64,000 bases of DNA from Hyphomicrobium sp. GTDB taxonomy: Bacteria; Pseudomonadota; Alphaproteobacteria; Rhizobiales; Hyphomicrobiaceae. Shown piece after piece: positions 1 to 11,925 of the stretch. The notes beneath the pieces are model-generated. The model was not told where the DNA came from. It saw nothing but the letters and a program-made list of their open reading frames with translations, and made no database searches. The stretch is taken from the NCBI GenBank assembly GCA_030148725.1, contig JASBSU010000029.1, positions 1 to 64,000 on the forward strand. The letters are read 5' to 3'. Numbering within the stretch: the first letter of the stretch is position 1; each line of letters begins with the position of its first letter. Both the position numbers and the translations under genes were made by a program.

Positions 1-399
1 TGCCAGCGCCTCCAGCGCAAATTGCTCCAGCCCGTCGCCGACGCGATCGGCGACGCTGCGCGCCCGATCCGCCGGACCCGCCAGATACGTTGCCCAAAAG
101 GCGAGGTTCTCAGCGACGGTCAGGTGCGCTTTGATGCCATCCAGGTGCCCGACGAAATGACACACCTCGCTCACCTCGGATTCGCTCGCCTCACCGGCAC
201 CCGCTGCACTGCCGACCAGCCGCACGGACCCGCTAGCAGGTCGCAAGTACCCCGCGAGAGCCCGCAGAAGTGTAGATTTTCCGGAGCCATTCGGTCCGGT
301 GAGCAGCAGCGCGGTGCCACCGCCGAGCACGAACGTCACATCGCTCGCAACTCTGCGTGCGCCTCGCTCCAAGGTCAGATTTTCAGCAACGAGCTGCAC
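1..399 (-). CDS. ccmA: CcmA heme exporter ABC ATP-binding protein (partial, N-terminal part)
   Basis: The reverse strand reads as 133 codons of an ABC ATPase that runs off the left edge. A Walker A motif (GPNGSGKST) lies near residues 39-47, followed by a short CcmA-like region (LLRALAGYLRPASG). CcmA is the ATPase of the CcmAB complex of the c-type cytochrome maturation (system I) machinery at the inner membrane. The start is a GTG at 399: an in-frame TGA lies just upstream, no ATG is available, and GAAGAG sits in SD position. It is divergent from acnA, an arrangement I recall from other Hyphomicrobiales. The signature and Walker B motifs are off the window, so the CcmA identity rests on the N-terminus and this neighbourhood. 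Confidence 0.8.
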   Translation of the reverse strand, partial: MQLVAENLTLERGARRVASDVTFVLGGGTALLLTGPNGSGKSTLLRALAGYLRPASGSVRLVGSAAGAGEASESEVSEVCHFVGHLDGIKAHLTVAENLAFWATYLAGPADRARSVADRVGDGLEQFALEALA

Positions 400-658
400 G
401 GCTCTTCATCATCCGTGTGTCAGAATGCGCTAGCGAAACTGGGGGAAAATCCCGCAAGATGGGCGTTGGGAGCGCGCTGAGCTGGCGGGCCGGTCGCACC
501 TGCCCACGGCGACCATGAAGGCGCGCCGCGAACCATGCGTCCGAGCGCCAGCCTATCAGCATAAGAGCGCGCCGTCGCCCGCTGTGCATGCGGCAGGGTT
601 GACGATTGGGGAGTACCGGCTATCGCAGGCCGTCGACTGCGAAACGAAGGAGAAGAAA

Positions 659-3376
<2,718 letters not shown>

Positions 3377-3405
3377 CCGCCGCATTCACAGCAAGCGCAA
3401 TAACC

Positions 3406-3429
3406 ATCCCGGGGGCTCTCCCCCGGGAT
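3406..3429 (+). terminator. Hairpin terminator after acnA
   Basis: A perfect 10-bp stem (ATCCCGGGGG / CCCCCGGGAT) with a CTCT loop lies 30 bases after the acnA stop and is followed by a short TTTCT. The U-tract is weak, but position and stem strength fit an intrinsic terminator. Confidence 0.7.
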
Positions 3430-3523
3430 TTCTACCAATCACCCAAGAACAATCTTTCGTGAGTTCTGTTGTAGCGTTACACCCCGCCGCCTAGTCTTAT
3501 GGGGCGCTTCCTTTAGGTGTATT

Positions 3524-4294
3524 TTGCTCGGCATGCGGCTCGCCCCTTTCATCGTCCTGACGCTGGCCCTCTTCGCGCCGGCAATCCCCGCGACGGCCGA
3601 AGAGCCTGCCGGGATCAATCCCTCGTTCCCGCCGTATAAGAACGTGCTCGAGCTGTTCACCAGCCAGGGCTGCGACACCTGCCCCCCAGCCGACGAAGTG
3701 CTCGCCAAGTTCGCCCAGCGCCCGAACGTCATCGCCATCACGCTGCCGGTCGACATCTGGGACTACCTCGGCTGGAAGGACACCCTGGCCTCCGACAAGA
3801 ACTCTGACCGTCAGCGCGCCTACGCCAAGGCCCGCGGCGACGGCGCCATCTACACGCCGCAGGTCGTCGTCAACGGAATGATTGGCGTCAACGGCGGCAA
3901 TAGCGCTGCCATAGAAGAAGCTATCTCAGTGACCGACGAGGCGCTGCGCGGCGGACGCATTCCGGTGCGCTTCTGGTACGAGCGCAACACGATCAAGATC
4001 GAGGCCGGCGATGCGCCAGCCGGCTACCGCTACAAGGACGCGACCATCTGGTTCGCCGTCGTGCAGAAGCGCGCCGAAGTCCCGATCGAGCGCGGCGACA
4101 ACAAAGGCAAGACGCTCACCTACACCAACATCGTCCGCGAGATGCTTCCCGTCGGCACGTGGAACGGCAAGGCGCTGAGCCTGCAGCTCGCCCGCACCGC
4201 CGTGATGCGACCCGAAACGGAAGCTGCGGTCGTCCTGCTGCAGGAAGGCAAAGCCGGCCCCATCATCGGCGCCGCCTGGACCGGCCTGTGGTAA
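3524..4294 (+). CDS. DUF1223 thioredoxin-fold secreted protein
   Basis: The 256-residue product has a signal-peptide-like N-terminus (hydrophobic residues 6-24, ATAEE cleavage region) and a CxxC pair (C50, C53) in LFTSQGCDTCPPADE, the hallmark of the DUF1223 family with a thioredoxin-like fold. It also has the family's YTPQVVVNG segment. It is probably periplasmic, and a redox role is an inference from the fold. The start is uncertain: a TTG at 3524 sits 6 bases after AGG (3515-3517), while the ATG at 3533 is 15 bases away. The downstream neighbour is convergent. Confidence 0.85.
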   Translation: MLGMRLAPFIVLTLALFAPAIPATAEEPAGINPSFPPYKNVLELFTSQGCDTCPPADEVLAKFAQRPNVIAITLPVDIWDYLGWKDTLASDKNSDRQRAYAKARGDGAIYTPQVVVNGMIGVNGGNSAAIEEAISVTDEALRGGRIPVRFWYERNTIKIEAGDAPAGYRYKDATIWFAVVQKRAEVPIERGDNKGKTLTYTNIVREMLPVGTWNGKALSLQLARTAVMRPETEAAVVLLQEGKAGPIIGAAWTGLW

Positions 4295-4428
4295 CACGCC
4301 TCAATGCAACGCCTTGCCGCGCAGCGGCAAGGGCCGAAGCCCCCCGCACCTGAGGCGCGGATCATTGGCCCGCACCCCATCCGCAGCACACGAAGCGTCT
4401 CTCGGCTCGTGTCACCACTTAAGCAAAC

Positions 4429-6612
4429 CTAGCTCACCAGACCGCGCTTCTTCAGCAGCCCTTTGATCTCCGGCGGACGGCCACGGAACGCGACGTAGGC
4501 TTCCAGCGGATCGCGCTGGTTGCCGCCCGAATAGATGAACTTGTGCAGCTTCTTCGCGGTCGCCTTGTCGAAGGCATTGCCCGTTTCCTCGAACGCGGCA
4601 AACGCATCCGCGTCCATCACCTCCGACCACAGGTAGCTGTAATAGCCCGCTGCATAGCCGCCCATGATGTGCAGGAAGTGCGGGATGCGGTGGCGCATCA
4701 CGATCTCGCGCGGCATCCCCAGCCGGTCGAGCGTACCGCGCTCGAACGCATCGACGTCGAGCCCATCCTGGCCCTCCAGCGCATGCAGCTCCATGTCGAC
4801 GAACGCTGACGCCAGATACTCGATTGTCGAGAATCCCTGATTGAAGTTGCGCGCCTTCTTGATGCGCTTCAGCAGCGCTGCCGGCATCGGCTTGCCGGTT
4901 TCGTGATGCACTGCGAATTTCTCCAGCACCTCCGGCACCATCAGCCAGTGCTCATAGAGCTGCGACGGCAGCTCCACGAAGTCGCGCGTCACCGCCGTGC
5001 CCGAGATCGACGGATAGGTGACGTCCGACAGAAGCCCGTGCAGGCCGTGCCCGAACTCGTGGAACAGCGTGCGCGCATCGTCGAGCGACAGCAGGCTCGC
5101 CTCGCCTTCCTCGCCCTTCCCGAAGTTCATCACATTGACGATGATCGGCTTCACGTCACCGGCCACCTTCGACTGCGAGCGGAACGCACTCATCCAGGCG
5201 CCGGAACGCTTCGACGGCCGCGCGAAATAATCGCCGAGGAACACGCCGACATGCTCGCCGCGCTTGTCGGTGACTTCCCACACGCGCACATCGTCGTGAT
5301 AGCGCGGGGCGTCCTTCATCTCATTGAACTTCAGCCCGAACAGTCGCGTCGCCGTCTCGAACGCCGCTGCGACGACATTGTCGAGCGTCAGGTAAGGGCG
5401 CGTCGAAGCCTCGTCGACGTCGTACTGCGCCTTGCGCTCCTTCTCCGCGAAGTAGCGCCAGTCCCAAGGTGCGATCGCGAAGTTGCTGCCTTCCGAACGC
5501 GCGCGGGCCTGCAGGGCGTCGCGTTCCGAGCTGGCGCGTTTCACCGCCGGCTCCCACACTGCCGTGAGCAGATCGCGCACGCTGCCCGGTGACTTCGCCA
5601 TCGTCTCTTCGAGCGAATATTCGGCATACGTCTTGTGCCCGAGCAGGTTTGCGAACTCGGTACGCAGCGCAACGATCTCCGCGGTGATGGCACGGTTGTC
5701 CGTATCGCCGCCCATCTCGCCGCGCCGTATCCAGGCGTTGAACGCCTGCTCGCGAAGATCGCGCCGCGCCGAGAATTGCAGGAACGGCTCGACCGACGAG
5801 CGCGAAAGCGTGATGACGTATTTGCCCGGCAAGCCGGCGTCGGCCGCCGCTCGCGCCGCAGCTTCCCGCATCGCGTCTGGCAGACCGTCGAGATCCTTTT
5901 CTTCCAGCACCATGCGCCAGGACTGCTCGTCCTTCAGCACGTTCTGCGAGAATTGCGTCGCGAGGGTCGCGAGACGCTGGTTGATCTCGCCGACGCGCGC
6001 CTTTTGCTTGGCGCCGAGCTTCGCGCCCGCCCGCACCAGCCACTTGTAGCGCAGCTCCAGAACGCGGCGCTGCTCATCCGTCAGATCGAGCGCATCGCGC
6101 CGCTCATAGAGATCCTCGACCCTCTTGAAGATCTTCGAGTTGAGCATGATCGCCGTCTCGTGCGCGGCAAGCTTCGGTGCCATCTCACGTTCGATGGCCT
6201 GCAGCGCATCGTTCGTGTGCGCGCCCGTCAGATTGTAGAAAACGCTGGCGACCTTCTCGAGCAGCCGTCCGCTTTTCTCGAGTGCCACGATGGTATTGGC
6301 GAACGTCGGACGCGAATCCTGGCTCGCGATCTGCGCGATGTCGGCTTTGTGCTCCTTCAGCGCTGCAGCGAATGCAGCCTTGAAATGCTGCGGCTCGATC
6401 TTCGCGAAGGGCGGCAGACCAAATGCAGCCCCCCAGCGCGACAACAGTGGATTGCTCGGCTTCTTGCGCGCCGGCGCCTTTGCCCGCGCCTTCGCAACAC
6501 GCGCGGCAACCTTTTTGCCGGCTGCCGATTTCAATTTAGATTTTGCAGATGTCTTGGCCACGTTGCTCGCTCCATGCTGCGCCGAAGGCGCTTTGGAGTG
6601 CAAACTAGACAT
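4429..6612 (-). CDS. dcp: M3-family zinc metallopeptidase (peptidyl-dipeptidase Dcp-like)
   Basis: The catalytic motif HEFGHGLHGL is at about residues 518-527 of a 727-residue protein. The downstream SGTAVTRDFVELPSQ segment resembles Dcp more than oligopeptidase A. Enzymes of this family remove dipeptides from C-termini of short peptides in the cytoplasm. Before the conserved core (NPLLSRWGAAFGLPPF) there is a Lys/Ala-rich N-terminal tail of about 60 residues that the family usually lacks. The start at 6612 (MSSLHSK) is a choice; the frame stays open to an ATG at 6663 and neither start has a clear SD. A terminator lies just upstream, so the gene probably has its own promoter. Confidence 0.88.
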   Translation of the reverse strand: MSSLHSKAPSAQHGASNVAKTSAKSKLKSAAGKKVAARVAKARAKAPARKKPSNPLLSRWGAAFGLPPFAKIEPQHFKAAFAAALKEHKADIAQIASQDSRPTFANTIVALEKSGRLLEKVASVFYNLTGAHTNDALQAIEREMAPKLAAHETAIMLNSKIFKRVEDLYERRDALDLTDEQRRVLELRYKWLVRAGAKLGAKQKARVGEINQRLATLATQFSQNVLKDEQSWRMVLEEKDLDGLPDAMREAAARAAADAGLPGKYVITLSRSSVEPFLQFSARRDLREQAFNAWIRRGEMGGDTDNRAITAEIVALRTEFANLLGHKTYAEYSLEETMAKSPGSVRDLLTAVWEPAVKRASSERDALQARARSEGSNFAIAPWDWRYFAEKERKAQYDVDEASTRPYLTLDNVVAAAFETATRLFGLKFNEMKDAPRYHDDVRVWEVTDKRGEHVGVFLGDYFARPSKRSGAWMSAFRSQSKVAGDVKPIIVNVMNFGKGEEGEASLLSLDDARTLFHEFGHGLHGLLSDVTYPSISGTAVTRDFVELPSQLYEHWLMVPEVLEKFAVHHETGKPMPAALLKRIKKARNFNQGFSTIEYLASAFVDMELHALEGQDGLDVDAFERGTLDRLGMPREIVMRHRIPHFLHIMGGYAAGYYSYLWSEVMDADAFAAFEETGNAFDKATAKKLHKFIYSGGNQRDPLEAYVAFRGRPPEIKGLLKKRGLVS

Positions 6613-6671
6613 CGCCGCGCTCACGTCCAGAGCGCAAGGCGAAGCACCGCGCATGAAACACACGTCAGCGC

Positions 6672-6701
6672 AAAAAAAACGGGCCGGTGGGGGACCGACC
6701 C
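6672..6701 (-). terminator. Rho-independent terminator on the reverse strand
   Basis: Read on the reverse strand, an 8-bp stem (GGGTCGGT / ACCGGCCC, one G-U pair) with a CCCCC loop is followed by GTTTTTTTT. This is one of the best intrinsic terminators in the window. It lies upstream of the M3 peptidase, so a separate reverse-strand transcript must end here; see the small ORF at 6717-6941. Confidence 0.75.
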
Positions 6702-6716
6702 ATTTGGGAAGAGTGA

Positions 6717-6941
6717 CTACAGGAAGGCTGCCTTAGGACCCGATCCGCGAAACTGCCCGGGGGGCTGGGGGGCTGAGATTCCGAGCTGCTCCGCCGACCG
6801 GGTCTTGTAGGCAACTGTTGTGACTATCGTCCGGGTTTGGGGCGGATGATTGGCTGGTCCGGGGAGCGAATGGGGCGATGTCGGGGTAATTCCATGCTCC
6901 ATCGATACGCCATGCAACGTCGCGACAATCGAAGGCTGCAT
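6717..6941 (-). CDS. Possible small protein upstream of the M3 peptidase gene
   Basis: This is a reverse-strand ORF of 74 codons from an ATG at 6941, or about 61 codons from an ATG at 6902. It ends 16 bases before a strong intrinsic terminator. The sequence is Pro/Ser/Thr-rich with no recognised domain, and neither start has a good SD. The terminator is the main reason to take it seriously, since it shows that something is transcribed here; the product could instead be a small RNA. Apart from this ORF, the gap between the M3 peptidase and the DUF2794 gene holds nothing recognisable. Confidence 0.3.
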   Translation of the reverse strand: MQPSIVATLHGVSMEHGITPTSPHSLPGPANHPPQTRTIVTTVAYKTRSAEQLGISAPQPPGQFRGSGPKAAFL

Positions 6942-7023
6942 CGGTCGTTTCGTCACCGTTTCTGGTGCTTGAAATCGGTCGCGAGCGGAGCAATCATGAC
7001 GGTATCGCGACAGGGAGGCGCCG

Positions 7024-7416
7024 TTGAGCGATTCCGACCCGATACATCTCAGCCCGCTGCGCGCGGGCAGCCACCGCGGTGCATCGGCCGCGCCGGGCCA
7101 ATTCAACGAAACCCAACGCCAGACTGCATTCACGCGTCAGGAACTGATGGCAATCCTCGCCGTCTACGGGCGCAAGGTCGCCGCCGGCGAATGGCGTGAC
7201 TATGCGATAGACCTCGGACGCGACAAGGCAGTGTTCTCCATCTATCGCCGCTCCAGCGAAGTTCCCCTCTACCGCATCGAAAAGAACATGAAGCTGGCGC
7301 GCAAACAGGGTGCTTATAGCGTCGTGGCTCCAGCCGGACTGATCCTGAAGCGCGGCCATGATCTGCTGCGCGTCCTGAGCGTCCTCGAATCCCGTCCCCG
7401 CCTCGTCACCGCCTGA
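7024..7416 (+). CDS. DUF2794 protein
   Basis: The 130-residue soluble protein matches the alphaproteobacterial DUF2794 pattern: FTRQELMAILAVYGRKVAAGEWRDYAIDLGRDKAVFSIYRRSSE-type sequence, then a YRIEKN segment and a C-terminal VLSVLESR helix. Its function is unknown. The start is a TTG preceded by GGGAGG at 7013-7018 with 5-base spacing, which is convincing. The first 30 residues are low-complexity and probably disordered. It converges on the BI-1 gene. Confidence 0.85.
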   Translation: MSDSDPIHLSPLRAGSHRGASAAPGQFNETQRQTAFTRQELMAILAVYGRKVAAGEWRDYAIDLGRDKAVFSIYRRSSEVPLYRIEKNMKLARKQGAYSVVAPAGLILKRGHDLLRVLSVLESRPRLVTA

Positions 7417-7470
7417 CGCGCCGAAACTTCAGCAAATCACCGCCACGCCGCCGAAGGCACCCGGCGTCGC

Positions 7471-7518
7471 GCTCCGATCACCCAAGCGTCTACCAGCGAG
7501 GGTGTGAATCGGCAGCGC
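7471..7518 (+). repeat. 48-bp intergenic repeat, copy 1
   Basis: This 48-bp element recurs twice at 20989-21089. It can fold: repeat positions 4-13 pair with 30-34 and 38-42, with a 3-base TGA bulge. In this copy position 10 is A and position 33 is T, where copy 3 has G and C, so pairing is kept. It lies between the convergent DUF2794 and BI-1 genes. Confidence 0.8.
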
Positions 7519-7592
7519 ACTAAAAAAGCGCCGGCCATCCCCTCGCTCAACGCTCGCCGCTCACAACTTTTCTCTCCACTTGCGTCACCACC

Positions 7593-7629
7593 AAAAAACA
7601 AGAGCCCCGGAGCGGATGCTCCGAGGCCC
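7593..7629 (-). terminator. Terminator of the BI-1 family gene
   Basis: On the reverse strand a 12-bp stem with two G-U pairs and an ATCC loop is followed by TTGTTTTTTGG. It begins 26 bases after the BI-1 stop codon. Confidence 0.8.
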
Positions 7630-7654
7630 TTGCCGGCTAGTGATGTCGTCTCGA

Positions 7655-8398
7655 CTATTCGCGCTGACCGAACAGGTTGAGCAGCATCATGAACATGTTG
7701 ATGAAGTCGAGGTAGAGGCTGAGAGCACCCATGATGGCGCTCTTGGCCGCCAGCTCCGCATTGCCGGCCACCTGGAAGTAGATGTCCTTGATGCGCTGCG
7801 TGTCGTAGGCGGTGAGGCCGGCGAAGACGAGCACGCCGATCACCGAGATCGCGAACTGCAGACCACTGGACTGCAGGAAGATGTTGACGAGCGAAGCCAG
7901 GATGACGCCGACAAGGCCCATGAACAGGAAGGAGCCCCAGCCGGAGATGTCACGCTTCGTCGTGTAGCCCCACAGGCTGAGCGCGCCGAACGTCGCCGCG
8001 GTCACGAAGAAGATCTGCGTAATCGACTGGCCGGTAAAGACCAGGAAGATCGACGACAGCGACACGCCCATGACGGCAGCGAACAGCCAGAACGCGAACT
8101 GCGCCGCGCTGACGCTCATCTGCTCAATGCGGAACGAAAGGAAGAACACGAAGCCGAGCGGGGCGAGCATGACGACCCACTTCAGCGGCGAATTGTAGAG
8201 CGCCTCACCCACCGGCGTGAGCTGCCCGCCGGATACGGCGAGCGAGTACGTCAGGTAGGCAGCGATGCCCGTGAGAGCGACGCCGGCGGCCATGTAGTTG
8301 TAGACGCCGAGCATGTAGGAGCGCAGACCCTCGTCGACGGCAGCGCCGGCGCGGGCCGGGTAGCCGGGGGTTGCGTACCTGTTGTCGAGCTGAGCCAT
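7655..8398 (-). CDS. Bax inhibitor-1/YccA family membrane protein
   Basis: The 247-residue protein has about seven hydrophobic segments filling most of its length and the BI-1 family layout, including FIEQMS-like and TAYDTQRIKDIY motifs near the C-terminus (the D...D region typical of the YetJ/BI-1 pH-sensitive channel fold). It is an inner-membrane protein. Family members are calcium-leak or stress-related proteins or FtsH partners; which applies here cannot be told. The start is the ATG at 8398 with AGGGAT upstream. The frame continues to 8482 but the extension has no membrane-protein character. It has its own terminator. Confidence 0.9.
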   Translation of the reverse strand: MAQLDNRYATPGYPARAGAAVDEGLRSYMLGVYNYMAAGVALTGIAAYLTYSLAVSGGQLTPVGEALYNSPLKWVVMLAPLGFVFFLSFRIEQMSVSAAQFAFWLFAAVMGVSLSSIFLVFTGQSITQIFFVTAATFGALSLWGYTTKRDISGWGSFLFMGLVGVILASLVNIFLQSSGLQFAISVIGVLVFAGLTAYDTQRIKDIYFQVAGNAELAAKSAIMGALSLYLDFINMFMMLLNLFGQRE

Positions 8399-8569
8399 AT
8401 ATCTATCCCTGAGATTCGTTTGGTCTGGCCAACGTAGCCAAATCGCGTAAGCAAATATGACCTCGCACTGCGAACCTTTCAAGGCTTACGAAAATGTAAG
8501 AACCGAGAGGCCGGCCGAGGTGCATAGGCGAGAAAAGACCAATCATTACAGCCGGCTAGTTGATATTCG

Positions 8570-11143
8570 CTACTCGGATCGGAGGTAAGGAACCGACGGC
8601 GCCCTGAGAATCGTCGAGGTTCCAACCCCGCCGAAGACGAACACCAGCCCGATCGAGACCCCCAGCGCCAACGCGATCGCACTGCCCGAGAAGGCGAACG
8701 GCACCTTCATCAGCTGCGTCACGGCGATCGAGGCAGCCATCGCTCCGATCCCAACCGCAACCAGCGCCGTGACGCCCGCCAGGATCAGGTATTCGAAGAA
8801 GTGCGCCGTCAGGATCCGCCGCCGGGTGGCTCCCAGCGTCTTGAGGATCACCGCCTCCAAGATGCGCCGCCGCTGCGCGGTCGCCAGCGCGCCGGCAAGC
8901 ACGAGAGCGCCGGCGATCAGCGTCACGCTTCCGGCCGCCCGCACCGCCGTCATGACCTTGGCGAACACCCCGTTGACCATCACCAGCACGTCCTTGACCC
9001 GGATCGCCGTGATCGACGGATACACCTGGTTCAGCTCGCGCACCGCCTCGCCTTCGAGCGCCAACGGCGCGCCGTGCGGCAGTGAGATCGTCACCAGCAG
9101 GTTGTGCGGCGCTCCTTGCAGCGTGTTCGGCGAGAAGAGCATCACGAAGTTGATCGCGAGGCTCTCCCACTTCACTTCCCGCAGGTTCGAGATCTTCGCC
9201 GTGAGATTTCGCCCGAGCACGTTCACGGTGACCGTATCGCCGAGCTTCAGGCCGAGCTTGCCGGCCAGGTCGGCTTCGAACGAGACGAGCGGTTCACCCG
9301 CGTAGTCCTTCGGCCACCACTCGCCCGCGATGACATGCGAGCCGCGCGGCACCTCCTCGGAATAGGAAAGCCCGCGGTCTCCGTTGAGCACCCATTGTGC
9401 CTCCGGCGGCGCATTGATCTCCTCCACCGGCACGTCGTTGAGGCGCACCAGTCGCCCGCGCAGCATCGGCGCGTCCTCCAGCACCGTGCCCGGCACCTTG
9501 GCTCCGATGAGCTTCGACATCGCATCGAAGTCCTCTTTGGGAACGTCGAGCACGAAGTAGTCCGGCGAGCTTGTCGGCAGGCGCTCCTTCAATTCGCGCA
9601 CCAGCGAAGCATCTGCGAGCGCCACGGCAACGAGCAGCGACAGCCCCGCGCCGAGCGACAGCACCACCGAGCGCGTTAGGCCATCCGGCGCGCCAAGATT
9701 GGCAATCGCCAGCGACAGCTCAGGAATGCGCGGCCTCGGCACGCGCCGCGCCAGCCAGGTGATCGCAACACCCAGCGCATGGAACACCGCGAACACCACG
9801 ATGAGGCCCAGACCGAAATAAACCGCGATGCGCTTGGAATCGGAGGTGAGCATCGCAAATCCGAACAGCGCGGCAGCGATGAGCAGCGTCGCCACGATGA
9901 CCCAGGCGCGCGGCAGCGTGCGCTCCGACGCGACCTCGTCCCGGAACAGCATCGACGCGCTGACGCGCTCCACGCGCCCGAGCGGCCACAGCGCGAACAG
10001 CAGCGCCACGCCGAACCCATAGATGAGCGCCGTCAGGATGCTGAGCGGCGTCACGGTCATTTCGGCAGCGATCGGAAGCAGGTCGCCGAACAGCCAGTCG
10101 AGCACGAACGGCGACAGCGCGCCGAGTGCCAATCCGATACCGACGCCAACCGCAGCGACCACCATCACCTGCGCCAGGAAGATGCCGAGCACCATGCGGC
10201 TCGTGGCGCCGATGCTCTTCATCGTCGCGATCACCTTGCGGCGCTTGTCGATGAACGTCGCCACGGCATTGGCAATGCCCACGCCACCGACGAGCAGCGA
10301 CGTCAGCCCGACCAGCGTCAGGAACTGCCGCAGACGATCCAGCGTCCGCGTCACCTGCGGCGACGGATCACGCCGGTCGGAGATCGTAAACCCGGCCTCG
10401 GGCAGTTCCGCAGAGATCTTCTCGCGCATAGCCAGCAGCTCGCGCTCGCTCGCGGCCACATCGCCGGCTTTTGCCGCATACCGCCAGCGCACCAGCGTTC
10501 CCGGCTTCACCAGCCCGGTCTTTTCCAGCGTCGCTTCCGAGATCAGAATGCGCGGCCCGTACGTGAGCCTGTCGGTGATGCCATCGGGTTCCGACTTCAG
10601 CGCGCCCGCAACTTTGACGTTCAAACTGCCGAGCCCGATGTCGTCGCCGACTTTCAGCTTCAGCCGCTCCAGCAGCGCCGGATCGACGATAGCACCCTCG
10701 CGCACCCTATCCTGCAACGCGCCGCCGCCGACGATCTCGACCTTGCCAACCAGCGGATACTGGCCATCTACGCCCTTCAGTTCCGCGAGCGCCTGATCCC
10801 CATTGTCGGGACGCCGCGCCATGGTGCGCATCGTGGCCGTCTCGCTGATGCGTCCGAGTGAATGGATGACCGCGCGTTCGGTCTCGTCGGCGCGTGCATG
10901 CGTGCGCGCCAGCGTGAGGTCGCCGCCCAGTATCGCCTCGCCCTGGGCCTCGAATCCGGCCCGTAGCGCATCCGATATGGCGCCGACTCCGGTGATGACC
11001 ATCACGCCGAGCGCCACGCACGCGATGAAGATTCGGAATCCGGAAAGGCCCCCGCGAAATTCGCGCGCTGCGATGGACAGCACCAGCGGAAGCCTGCGGT
11101 CGCGCCCCACTGGCGCAGGATTGAGAGCGTCGGTCGCCGTCAC
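8570..11143 (-). CDS. ABC transporter permease, FtsX-like (YbbP type)
   Basis: This 857-residue permease has one N-terminal membrane segment, a large periplasmic region, a FtsX-like block of three to four segments near residues 260-400, a second soluble domain and a C-terminal FtsX-like block. That is the duplicated YbbP/MacB-like architecture. It pairs with the ATPase just upstream: the GTG start at 11143 overlaps that gene's TGA (GTGA, 4 bases), with GGAGG in SD position. With tesA divergent, the set matches the E. coli tesA-ybbA-ybbP neighbourhood. The substrate is unknown. Confidence 0.9.
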   Translation of the reverse strand: MTATDALNPAPVGRDRRLPLVLSIAAREFRGGLSGFRIFIACVALGVMVITGVGAISDALRAGFEAQGEAILGGDLTLARTHARADETERAVIHSLGRISETATMRTMARRPDNGDQALAELKGVDGQYPLVGKVEIVGGGALQDRVREGAIVDPALLERLKLKVGDDIGLGSLNVKVAGALKSEPDGITDRLTYGPRILISEATLEKTGLVKPGTLVRWRYAAKAGDVAASERELLAMREKISAELPEAGFTISDRRDPSPQVTRTLDRLRQFLTLVGLTSLLVGGVGIANAVATFIDKRRKVIATMKSIGATSRMVLGIFLAQVMVVAAVGVGIGLALGALSPFVLDWLFGDLLPIAAEMTVTPLSILTALIYGFGVALLFALWPLGRVERVSASMLFRDEVASERTLPRAWVIVATLLIAAALFGFAMLTSDSKRIAVYFGLGLIVVFAVFHALGVAITWLARRVPRPRIPELSLAIANLGAPDGLTRSVVLSLGAGLSLLVAVALADASLVRELKERLPTSSPDYFVLDVPKEDFDAMSKLIGAKVPGTVLEDAPMLRGRLVRLNDVPVEEINAPPEAQWVLNGDRGLSYSEEVPRGSHVIAGEWWPKDYAGEPLVSFEADLAGKLGLKLGDTVTVNVLGRNLTAKISNLREVKWESLAINFVMLFSPNTLQGAPHNLLVTISLPHGAPLALEGEAVRELNQVYPSITAIRVKDVLVMVNGVFAKVMTAVRAAGSVTLIAGALVLAGALATAQRRRILEAVILKTLGATRRRILTAHFFEYLILAGVTALVAVGIGAMAASIAVTQLMKVPFAFSGSAIALALGVSIGLVFVFGGVGTSTILRAPSVPYLRSE

Positions 11144-11832
11144 GTCAGCGCTGCCTCCGTGTCGCTTTCGACGCGTCCATCCGCCATGCGGATGGTGCGC
11201 TCGCATGCCGTCGCAAGACGCTCGTCATGCGTCACGAGAATGAGCGTCGAAGCCCGTCGCCGCTGCAGGCCGAACAGCAAATCGATCACCTGCCCGCCCG
11301 TGCGCCGGTCGAGATTGCCCGTTGGCTCGTCGGCGAGAATGAGCTTCGGCCGCCGGCTCAATGCGCGCGCAATGGCGACGCGCTGTTGCTCACCGCCCGA
11401 CAGCTGCGCCGGAAAATGCTCCATACGGTGCGCGAGCCCGACTTCCTGGAGCAACTCGCGCGCCGTCGCGATCGCGTCGCGGACACCCGCGAGCTCCAGC
11501 GGAAGTGCCACATTTTCCAGCGCCGTCATGGTCGGCACGAGATAGAACGACTGGAACACGATGCCGATCTCGGCGCCGCGCATCAGCGCCAATTCATCCT
11601 CGCTCATCTGCGACAGATCGTGTCCGGCCACTTTGACGGTGCCGCTCGTGGCACGCTCCAGACCCGCCATCACCATCAGCAGCGACGTCTTGCCGGACCC
11701 CGAAGGCCCGACAATCGCCAGCGACTGGCCCTCTTTCGCCGCCAGATCGACGTCCCGCAGGATGTTCACCGCACCTGCGCGGCTCGGCAGCGTCAGGCGA
11801 AGGTTCTTCAAAACGACAATCGGCTCGGTCAC
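11140..11832 (-). CDS. ABC transporter ATP-binding protein (YbbA/LolD-like)
   Basis: This is a 230-residue ATPase with Walker A GPSGSGKT (42-49), Q-loop FQSFYLVP, signature LSGGEQQRV, Walker B LILADEPTG and the H-loop VTHD. LolD/MacB/YbbA-type ATPases drive FtsX-family permeases. It is translationally coupled by a 4-base overlap to the permease gene. Its start is 93 bp from the divergent tesA start, so both promoters share this short gap. The pairing with an 857-residue YbbP-like permease favours YbbA over LolD. Confidence 0.92.
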   Translation of the reverse strand: MTEPIVVLKNLRLTLPSRAGAVNILRDVDLAAKEGQSLAIVGPSGSGKTSLLMVMAGLERATSGTVKVAGHDLSQMSEDELALMRGAEIGIVFQSFYLVPTMTALENVALPLELAGVRDAIATARELLQEVGLAHRMEHFPAQLSGGEQQRVAIARALSRRPKLILADEPTGNLDRRTGGQVIDLLFGLQRRRASTLILVTHDERLATACERTIRMADGRVESDTEAALT

Positions 11833-11925
11833 GATTCCTCTTCGCTTGTCTTGGGGAGCGACACTTGTCTGAACTTGACGGCGCCTTTACGTCATAGGGG
11901 CGCTTTTGACCTGTCAGGGAGAAGC

